NCBI GenBank assembly: GCA_910589555.1 | Contig: CAJUTE010000001.1 | Location: 1 to 62,082 of the forward strand | DNA length: 62,082 nucleotides | Direction: 5' to 3' | Source of the DNA: an uncultured Muribaculum sp. | Lineage (GTDB): Bacteria; Bacteroidota; Bacteroidia; Bacteroidales; Muribaculaceae | Shown here: positions 43,622 through 49,644 of the stretch, piece by piece | Layout of the letters: each line of letters starts with the position of its first letter | Numbering within the stretch: position 1 is the stretch's first letter | Notes under the pieces: model-generated | What the model was told of the DNA's origin: nothing | Databases searched by the model: none | What the model saw: only the letters and a program-made list of their open reading frames with translations | Position numbers and translations under genes: made by a program

Positions 43622-44496
43622 TATTCACTTACCAAATTTTTAACCCCCTATTTATCAGTTGTTTGTCTTCGATAATCGGAAGATTACTAATAAATCATTC
43701 TAATAAATGTAACCAATAATCGCAATTCATTGCGTGGTTAATTCATCGGCAAATATACGCATTATATTAAAAGTTTCATAATCGTAACCAATTTTTTTTA
43801 ATCACGATAGTTGAAAATTTTTTTAAATTTCCCCTATATATTTTTAATCAATGAAAACAGACTAATAAATAGTTCTAATAATTGTGGGTATTTCAGCATT
43901 TTTATTGCTATGTACTGGAAAGTACAACACACCAGTATAATAAAGACAAGAAGCCAAGCGACTGGAAAAATACATCTCCAGTAATAGTATTGCCAAAGAA
44001 AAGAAAATAAATGGAAGGGTGGGGGTGTCTTTGGGTGCGGTGTCTGCGTGTATTGTCGGGCGGCATTTTTTTCAATCTCGTTTTTTTGATATTGAAACAA
44101 TGGCTTTAAAAGTAGTCGCAGAATCAAAGTGATTTAAATTCCTTTATTTCACTTTTAATACAGAGATAAAGGTACAAATCATTAATATTCAATAGATTGA
44201 ATTCTATTAATTGTGCCGACAAGTGCAATATTATGGGAAATATTTATCAGCTTATTTTTGGGCGTTATTTTAAGGTCAATTTTCTATTATTGTAGATTTT
44301 ATCAGCATTTTTGATTTATCATAATAAATTAAATGGCTACTGGCGTTTAAAATCAACATAGTGTGTTATAGATTTTTTTTGCATGGAATAAAAATAAATT
44401 AAAACTCTTATAGTCGTAGTTAGCTATTCTTCCCAAAATGGGAAAGCGAAAAAAGCCAAACCAATTTTCAGCAATAGCCCATTTTTCTTATTGATT
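43622..44496. other. AT-rich left end of the element without a supported gene
   Basis: This stretch holds three copies of CTAATAAAT (43687, 43700, 43862), a near-copy at 43875, and several CCAGTA/TACTGG words. A G/T-rich patch (44014-44063) has four G runs on the plus strand. A minus-strand frame (43834-44127) starts with TTG and has a hydrophobic segment, but composition argues against it. The region could hold integrase arm sites or a replication origin; this is inference. Confidence 0.45.
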
Positions 44497-44775
44497 ATGG
44501 CTTTTAAGAAACCGAAGACAACATTAGAGAAACGAGCGGTGCAATTTGCCACCGACTTATTAACCAAGCATGACTATAGCTATACTATCCCAGTAGGATA
44601 TGAAGAGCTATCAAACGAATTGAAAGGGCGAGGCGTAAACATTTCCTTTGTGACGATAATTTCGTACTGGAAAACACTCGAACGCATGGGGTACGCCACA
44701 CGCAGCATGAAAGCACGTAAAAAGGGCGTAACCCACAAACTTAACCGTTACGCATTTCAAAAACTCATCCAGTAA
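44497..44775 (+). CDS. Small winged-helix-like protein of the element
   Basis: The ATG at 44497 (MAFKKPKTTLEKRA) gives 92 residues; the TTG two codons upstream is less likely. The protein is basic, with a helix-turn-helix-like stretch (YEELSNELKGRGVNISFVTI) followed by a wing-like tail (KKGVTHKLNRYAFQKLI). I recognise no named family. Its stop overlaps the next start by one base (TAATG), so the two genes are coupled. Probable role: regulation or replication of the element, from position and composition only. Confidence 0.6.
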   Translation: MAFKKPKTTLEKRAVQFATDLLTKHDYSYTIPVGYEELSNELKGRGVNISFVTIISYWKTLERMGYATRSMKARKKGVTHKLNRYAFQKLIQ

Positions 44776-45161
44776 TGAAAAGATACAAAAACAAGAGGTT
44801 GTATGTTGATATATCGGAATGGGGCGGCGAAAAGAGGTTTATAACGTGGAATCTTGATATATTGCCTATGATATGGGAATTTTATACCCTATCTCAATTA
44901 GAGGAGCGTTTTTTTACATATATCTGTATGCAATACGACAACGCCCACGAAAGCAACCGCGAACCCCTAAAGTTAAGCTATACCGACATTGCCGACATAA
45001 TCAATTGCAGTGTTGAGGGGGTGCGGAAAGCGGTTAAAATGCTTTTGAAATCTAAATTAATTATCGTTGAGGGAAAGCGTCAAGGCAAAGCAAAAACCCA
45101 GTATTTGCCAAACGTGGAGTTAATTCACAAAAAGTTGAAAGAGTATCTAAATTTGGCGTAG
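44775..45161 (+). CDS. Helix-turn-helix protein, possible replication or control protein
   Basis: The 128-residue protein is basic and has a helix-turn-helix-type region (LSYTDIADIINCSVEGVRKAV, then LLKSKLIIVEGKRQGKAK as a possible wing). No family is recognised. It begins in the stop codon of the preceding gene. The palindrome cluster at 45157-45285 starts within its last codons and continues downstream, so this protein is a plausible binder of that cluster. Its strongly AT-biased codons match the rest of the element. Confidence 0.6.
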   Translation: MKRYKNKRLYVDISEWGGEKRFITWNLDILPMIWEFYTLSQLEERFFTYICMQYDNAHESNREPLKLSYTDIADIINCSVEGVRKAVKMLLKSKLIIVEGKRQGKAKTQYLPNVELIHKKLKEYLNLA

Positions 45162-45208
45162 TGTGGTACTGGAGTTGAAAATATATGTTACTGGAGTACC
45201 ACACTACG
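45157..45208. repeat. Palindrome 1 of the CTCCAGTA cluster
   Basis: CGTAGTGTGGTACT (45157-45170) and its exact inverse (45195-45208) flank a 24-base centre holding two TACTGGAG words. It overlaps the end of the preceding gene. Confidence 0.8.
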
Positions 45209-45222
45209 CAAAAATCGCTTAT

Positions 45223-45250
45223 CGTAGTATGTTACTCCAGTACCATACTA
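45223..45250. repeat. Palindrome 2 of the CTCCAGTA cluster
   Basis: TAGTATGTTACT pairs with AGTACCATACTA with one mismatch. The centre contains CTCCAGTA (45235-45242). Confidence 0.75.
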
Positions 45251-45255
45251 ACCCC

Positions 45256-45285
45256 CGTAGTGTGTTGCTCCAGTACCATACTACG
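45256..45285. repeat. Palindrome 3 of the CTCCAGTA cluster
   Basis: CGTAGTGTGTTGCT and AGTACCATACTACG form an imperfect palindrome (three mismatches) around CC. CTCCAGTA lies at 45268-45275. Confidence 0.7.
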
Positions 45286-45355
45286 AAAATGACAAAAATA
45301 GATATTCCATTGAAATACAATTAATTATATAGTGCCTTAAAAATTGAGCAATTTA

Positions 45356-45388
45356 ATTAAGTAGTTCTATATGGTAGAACTACTTAAT
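45356..45388. promoter_or_regulatory. 14-bp inverted repeat before the RuvC-like gene
   Basis: ATTAAGTAGTTCTA (45356-45369) and its exact inverse (45375-45388) have a 5-base loop. It ends 35 bases before the ATG at 45424 and has no T run after it, so an operator is more likely than a terminator. Confidence 0.65.
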
Positions 45389-45423
45389 AGATACTACTAA
45401 CCTTTATAGCAATAGTTAGAATA

Positions 45424-45981
45424 ATGACAATATTAGCGTTAGACACATCCAGTAGCAAGACTGGTTACGCAATTTATAAGAACGGTAAAATTACGGAACA
45501 CGGTTCTATAAGGATATTAAGCCGCGGAGCAACCGACACGGAGCGAACACAGAACCGACTGGGGCAACTTTATACAAAAGTGTGCAACCTCATCAGCAAG
45601 CATAAAGCAGTCCAGTTGGTAGCAGAGGACATTTTTAAAGATAGTGACCCAAGAAAGCAAAGCGCGTTTGACATACTGGCACAATGTAGGGGCGTAATCG
45701 TAGCAAGCAACACCCAAAACCAGTTACCGCCAATCGTATTCATTAACCCACTGAAAGTAAAGCACGACATTTGGGGTTACTCCAGTAGCATACGGCAACA
45801 CCGAACAATGACACGCCAAGAGCAAAAGCAACGTATGATTAGAGCGGTTGAGCGTTTGGGCTATCAGCTAAAGACCGACCGAAACGGCAACAAAGACAAC
45901 GACCAAGCGGACGCAATAGGCATACTTGTAACCTATCTCAACGCCCACAAAATTCCAGTGGCACACCCAAAAACAAAATAG
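45424..45981 (+). CDS. RuvC-like Holliday-junction nuclease of the element
   Basis: This 185-residue protein has an RNase H/RuvC fold signature: ILALDTSSSKTGYAIYKNG (first Asp), LVAEDIF (Glu) and DNDQADAIGILV (final Asp pair). Phage and satellite RuvC-like nucleases resolve branched DNA during replication or recombination. In the last codons the 0 frame reads CAC CCA AAA ACA AAA TAG. The heptamer CCCAAAA (45966-45972) fits a -1 slippery site, and the -1 frame runs on to 46037 with an acidic tail ending SELSEFFDED. It is the main plus-strand enzyme gene of the element and has a strong terminator downstream. Confidence 0.78.
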   Translation: MTILALDTSSSKTGYAIYKNGKITEHGSIRILSRGATDTERTQNRLGQLYTKVCNLISKHKAVQLVAEDIFKDSDPRKQSAFDILAQCRGVIVASNTQNQLPPIVFINPLKVKHDIWGYSSSIRQHRTMTRQEQKQRMIRAVERLGYQLKTDRNGNKDNDQADAIGILVTYLNAHKIPVAHPKTK

Positions 45982-46056
45982 ATTACGACTACAACGAGAA
46001 TACAAGCGAATTGAGCGAGTTTTTCGATGAAGATTGACAAACACCTTATTTATGAC

Positions 46057-46100
46057 AAAACACCGTATAAGAGCCTTAAAATAGCCTTATACGGTGTTTT
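46057..46100. terminator. Bidirectional terminator in the element
   Basis: A 15-bp perfect stem (46057-46071 with 46086-46100) ends in A and T runs. It separates the plus-strand nuclease gene from the minus-strand genes. Confidence 0.85.
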
Positions 46101-46258
46101 CATTTGGAAGTCCATCATCCATGCGTCACGCACAATTGAAGTAGGGGTCTATTTGTTTATCTCCTATTAACCCCATCGGTTAACGTCAGCAGTCTGAGTT
46201 AAAAAATTGAGTTAATAAAATCTTTTTAAGTTCTGAGGAGCCGTAACTGGAATTTCCG

Positions 46259-46525
46259 TTACGCCTTTTCGATATTGCCCATAATATCGTTAATCGCTTC
46301 CCTCCATCTGTCAGAGCGTACCAAGTCTTTTGCCCTTTCCTCATCGGTTATAAGCAATATGTTCGCTTTGTTCTCATACCACGTAAGCGACTTAATCAAA
46401 TCAAACATAATGTTATTTCCGCACTCAGTGCAAACGAAAAGTATGTAAGTATCAGTTTCAGGGCAAAACGCCATAGCGTAGCCAAGTATCGAGGAGCATT
46501 CTATCATTTCGGGTTGTCGTATCAT
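46259..46525 (-). CDS. Unknown 88-residue protein of the element
   Basis: The ATG at 46525 (MIRQPEMIECSSIL) is preferred to a far upstream frame start that overlaps the integrase gene. A pair of Cys in FVCTECGNN may bind metal. The rest is mixed alpha/beta with an acidic, helical C-terminus (ITDEERAKDLVRSDRWREAI). I recognise no family. It follows the integrase gene by 73 bases on the same strand. A small size next to an integrase could suggest an excision or control factor, but it is not basic and the fold does not look like Xis. Confidence 0.55.
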   Translation of the reverse strand: MIRQPEMIECSSILGYAMAFCPETDTYILFVCTECGNNIMFDLIKSLTWYENKANILLITDEERAKDLVRSDRWREAINDIMGNIEKA

Positions 46526-46598
46526 GATTGTTGTATATTGGTTGAGGTTGGAAAAAACTTGTGTGGATAACTGGAAAGTCAGAGCCACACAAGCACGA

Positions 46599-47933
46599 TT
46601 AAAAAACAAGTGGTTGCAATTCGGTATCTTTGATATAGTGCTTTTCCAACATTTTAACACTTGTGCCCCCATGTTTAGCCAATAACGCCAAGTTTATTCC
46701 AGTATTGGCAACGTGAGAGAATACAGACCGCCTAAAATAGTAGAGCGTCAGCCCCTCAACCCCCACAAGCGTACCAATCTTTTTCAAATGAGCATTGATA
46801 TTGCCCAATATGGTATTGCTGGCAATTCTCCATTTGTCGTTACCGTCTTTTGTTGTTATATCCCAACGTGTTTCATTCATTGGAAAAGGAAGCAAGTAAC
46901 CGCCTTTTGACTGACATTTATATTTTTCTATTATTGCCAACGCGTTAGAGTTTAGCGGCAATTGTACTTGTTGCGGCTTGTCGTGAGTACGTTTTTTATA
47001 TGGAATATATTCCAGTATTTTAGTACCATTTGGAAGTGTGCGTATCATATCAGAGCGCCACAACAATACATCAGCGGGGCGAGCCATTGTATAATACTGG
47101 AGTAATGCAAAGTCCAAGTATAAAGGTTGCATTTGTCGGTTGCGGTGTCCTTTGGGGTTGATAACTTGACCGCTGAAAGCAAGCACTTTTTTAAATTGTT
47201 CAACGGTAAGAGCCTTTAACGGTTCGGTTGTGGTCTTTACTCGTATTGGGGCATCTTCACGAAAACGATACTCTATTACATTGAAATTCTTTTTACGCTT
47301 CTTTGCTTCATTGACAACGTGAAGCAATGTTGCGTTGAGGTTCTTGTAATTTTTGCCGTTCTTTACTCGCTTTACCCAGTTGGCAAACTCCATTAAATGC
47401 TCATCGGTTATTTTCTCCAACGGAGTATCAACAAGCGTAACGCCGCTATACATCGGTTTTTCAAATTTCCTTACTTTGCCCTTTGCACTCTTGTGGTCTT
47501 CTCCGTCAAGATTGTGGAGCAACGATAAATAAAGTTGATAGTTTTTCGTGGGCAATTGTCTTTGTTCATTAATCAGCAATTTGATGAAATCGCCCAATTT
47601 TTCGGTAGTGTCTTTTGCTGTCTTATCTTCTTTGATAGCGTCAATAAGCTGTTGAGGTGTCGTAATGTTGCCAGTGTCTAAAAGTTCTTTACACTGTTTT
47701 TTCAACTTTTCTAACAACTTGTTGTTGTCAACGTCATTTTGTGTACCGCCTAAAAAACATTGCTCTTTTTTGCTCCAATGTTTTTTGTCAAACTGTTTAA
47801 TACCGTCAACCAAATACCAAATGCGTTTTGTGGATTGACCTTTAAAATAAACACAGAGTCCGAAGATACATTTGCTTGTATCTTTTTTAGCTCCCTCAAC
47901 TGAGGGGGTAAATTTGTAAATGATTGTTGCCAT
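46599..47933 (-). CDS. int: Tyrosine recombinase / integrase of the element
   Basis: The 444-residue protein fits the Bacteroidetes tyrosine integrase layout: an N-terminal arm-binding domain (about 1-100), a SAM-like core-binding domain (about 115-240) and a catalytic domain. Catalytic residues are visible as Arg in TMARPADVLLW, the box LYYFRRSVFSHVA (the usual first His of HxxR is replaced by Tyr, which I recall from other Bacteroidetes integrases), HGGTS and the nucleophile Tyr in EKHYIKD. It catalyses site-specific integration and excision at the tRNA-Ala 3' end. It reads away from the tRNA-side attachment site, 250 bases away. Confidence 0.88.
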   Translation of the reverse strand: MATIIYKFTPSVEGAKKDTSKCIFGLCVYFKGQSTKRIWYLVDGIKQFDKKHWSKKEQCFLGGTQNDVDNNKLLEKLKKQCKELLDTGNITTPQQLIDAIKEDKTAKDTTEKLGDFIKLLINEQRQLPTKNYQLYLSLLHNLDGEDHKSAKGKVRKFEKPMYSGVTLVDTPLEKITDEHLMEFANWVKRVKNGKNYKNLNATLLHVVNEAKKRKKNFNVIEYRFREDAPIRVKTTTEPLKALTVEQFKKVLAFSGQVINPKGHRNRQMQPLYLDFALLQYYTMARPADVLLWRSDMIRTLPNGTKILEYIPYKKRTHDKPQQVQLPLNSNALAIIEKYKCQSKGGYLLPFPMNETRWDITTKDGNDKWRIASNTILGNINAHLKKIGTLVGVEGLTLYYFRRSVFSHVANTGINLALLAKHGGTSVKMLEKHYIKDTELQPLVF

Positions 47934-48002
47934 TTGTTTTTAATCGTCTTTGGCAATGAATAATGACGATTACAGTTACTTATTAGATTGCTTCTAAATT
48001 TG

Positions 48003-48036
48003 CTAATAAATTTCTAACAAATTTCTAACAAATTTT
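48003..48036. repeat. AT-rich tandem repeats near the right attachment site
   Basis: AAATTTCTAAC occurs twice in tandem (48008-48018 and 48019-48029) with a partial third copy. CTAATAAAT (48003-48011) matches words at the left end of the element. These are candidate integrase arm-binding sites. Confidence 0.5.
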
Positions 48037-48182
48037 GTGGTTTTAAGCAATATTATCAGTAGCTGCCGTGTGGTTTTTATGTTTCAGTTAAAAAAGTCAA
48101 TACCACAATTAGACTTAACTAATTGAAACCCACTCAATTAAAAAAGACACAACCTTTAATTTATCGGTTAAGTCTTAAGTAA

Positions 48183-48196
48183 GTGGAGTATAGCGG
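48183..48196. repeat. Right attachment-site repeat inside tRNA-Ala
   Basis: This copy of GTGGAGTATAGCGG overlaps the acceptor and T-stem end of the tRNA gene. Confidence 0.8.
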
Positions 48197-48257
48197 ACTC
48201 GAACCGCTCACCTCGACACTGCCAGTGTCGCGCTCTAGCCAGATGAGCTAATACCCC
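48184..48257 (-). tRNA. tRNA-Ala(GGC)
   Basis: The 74-base minus-strand sequence folds as a full cloverleaf: 7-bp acceptor stem (GGGGTAT with ATACTCC), D arm, anticodon stem CGACA/TGTCG with loop CTGGCAG (anticodon GGC), short variable loop, and T arm AGCGG-TTCGAGT-CCGCT. The acceptor contains the G3-U70 wobble pair, the identity signal for alanine. CCA is not encoded. Its 3' end is the attachment site of the integrated element and is restored by the element. Confidence 0.95.
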
Positions 48258-48346
48258 GATTTGCTGGATGCAAATTTAGCGGTTATTTTACAATCCAACA
48301 AATAAATTATTGAATTTTTGAGTTAAATATTCAATTCAACACCGTT

Positions 48347-49456
48347 TCAATCAGGAAAATCGGCACAGGTGACTGTGCTCCAAGGCACAAATGAATGCAC
48401 TTCCGACCCTTCGGGACGGCTCTTTTCTATCATCTTGCGGGTGTAGGGCATATCCATCCCTTTTCTGCCGTGGAAATGGCGATAAGCGCGTTCCCACACG
48501 GGGAAAACACGGTTGCGCTGCCCTTCGGAGATAGTGTCGCCAAACACTTTGCGTCCATACCATGTCACATACTGCTGATAAGGCACATCCTCGCCCGACA
48601 TATAACGTGCCGTGTATTCAAACCCCTTGAAAAGACGATTGTCAAACACTCCATACAGATCCAGCCCCTGATGCCATGCTATCTCAGCCGCATTTGCAAG
48701 ATAGCCGATGCCCATCTGCACATGCTGCTGGTCTCTGCCGCTCTCCTGGCACTGTCCGTTGTCCATGAAATAGTGTTTTATGGCTCCATTGGAATCGCCA
48801 TCGACCATCTGGCGGTAGGCGGCATCGAAAATATCTTCGCGGTCAAAATAGACCCCTATGCTGAGAAGGGTCTGCCCGTTGGCGGCATCCCAGTTGCCGT
48901 TATAGCGCGGGGTCCAGTCCTTTATCACAGGATAGAGCTTCTCCATCACCATCGTTTCAAAAGCCTTGCGGTCAGATTCCTTCCATGCGGGATAGGTGTA
49001 TTTCAGGATTTCGGCGGCGTTGAGATATTTCACACCTCCCGTGCCCACCTTCAGCTGGCGGTTGTGGTTCACCACCGAGTCGAGCGTGCAAGCCCAGGCA
49101 TTGAAGATCTCAATCGCTTTTTCGGCGTAGGCGGAGTCACGCTCCACATACCATTGCAACGCCATGGTGTAGGCTGCCGTGCCGTCGCGCACAAACTCAT
49201 TTCCTCCGATATTGGGGCGGTTATACGGACCGTTGGATACCACCGGAAACGGAGTAGGCTTGTAGTCAAGCGAGGCTACCGGCGATTCCTTCAACTGCTT
49301 CCATGCGCTCTGCCAGGGCTCTTCGCCCGAGAGGGCTTTCTCCCTCATGAATTCAAGATCGGAAGCGGAATGAAGCAATCCGGGATGCACAAAATCCCGC
49401 GCGCCACACACAGCGCAGAACAGCAGGCTGAGACTTATCAGAAAAAATCGGTTCAT
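48347..49456 (-). CDS. Alginate-lyase-like (alpha/alpha barrel) polysaccharide lyase
   Basis: The 369-residue protein has a signal peptide (MNRFFLISLSLLFCAVCGA) and the features of the alginate lyase superfamily: VVSNGPYNRPNIGGNEFVRDG, VVNHNRQLKVGTGG, NWDAANGQTLLSIGV and ESGRDQQHVQMGIGYL, where Asn, His, Arg and Tyr residues would serve catalysis. The substrate may be a uronic-acid polymer such as glucuronan or alginate; the sequence alone does not decide. A -7-like element (TAAATTTG, minus strand 49492-49499) lies about 40 bases before the ATG. No SusCD pair is nearby. Confidence 0.75.
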   Translation of the reverse strand: MNRFFLISLSLLFCAVCGARDFVHPGLLHSASDLEFMREKALSGEEPWQSAWKQLKESPVASLDYKPTPFPVVSNGPYNRPNIGGNEFVRDGTAAYTMALQWYVERDSAYAEKAIEIFNAWACTLDSVVNHNRQLKVGTGGVKYLNAAEILKYTYPAWKESDRKAFETMVMEKLYPVIKDWTPRYNGNWDAANGQTLLSIGVYFDREDIFDAAYRQMVDGDSNGAIKHYFMDNGQCQESGRDQQHVQMGIGYLANAAEIAWHQGLDLYGVFDNRLFKGFEYTARYMSGEDVPYQQYVTWYGRKVFGDTISEGQRNRVFPVWERAYRHFHGRKGMDMPYTRKMIEKSRPEGSEVHSFVPWSTVTCADFPD

Positions 49457-49577
49457 CGGTCAGTCAATTTAAATAATTATTGAAGATATGGCAAATTTAA
49501 GCAATCAACTCCCTAAGCCTATGCGAATATTGAACCAAATATTCAAAATTCTGTATCATTTCGCGGCTAAATCAAAA

Positions 49578-49609
49578 AAGGGCATGAACCGCGATTGATT
49601 CATGCCCTT
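49578..49609 (-). terminator. Terminator of the GH43-GH3 operon
   Basis: An 11-bp stem (49578-49588 with 49599-49609) is followed on the minus strand by a T run. It lies 35 bases after the GH3 stop. Confidence 0.8.
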
Positions 49610-49644
49610 GCACATTGAGAGCTTGTTAAAAAACCGGCTCTAAA

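Larger units (their letters stand above)
43608..48196. mobile_element. Small integrative element in the 3' end of tRNA-Ala(GGC)
   Basis: GTGGAGTATAGCGG is present at 43608-43621 and at 48183-48196, where it forms the 3' end of a tRNA-Ala gene. The two copies are 4575 bases apart. A tyrosine integrase gene lies next to the tRNA-side copy, which is typical of integrative elements. Inside are two small DNA-binding-like genes, a RuvC-like nuclease gene, an unknown small gene, palindrome clusters and an AT-rich gene-poor left end. Base composition is more AT-rich than the chromosome around it. No relaxase, conjugation, capsid or terminase gene is seen, so it may depend on a helper phage or conjugative element. 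Confidence 0.85.

Noticed and set aside
43834..44127. Minus-strand frame with a hydrophobic segment in the element's left end
   Set aside because: It starts with TTG, crosses the G/T-rich patch giving Pro-rich nonsense, and has no partner or promoter. A small membrane protein cannot be fully excluded.
46526..46672. N-terminal extension of the 88-residue element protein
   Set aside because: The longer frame overlaps the end of the integrase gene and its extra residues look random; the ATG at 46525 is preferred.
48395..49483. Plus-strand open frame of 362 codons opposite the alginate-lyase-like gene
   Set aside because: It is antisense to a clear enzyme with signal peptide, and has no domain or promoter of its own.
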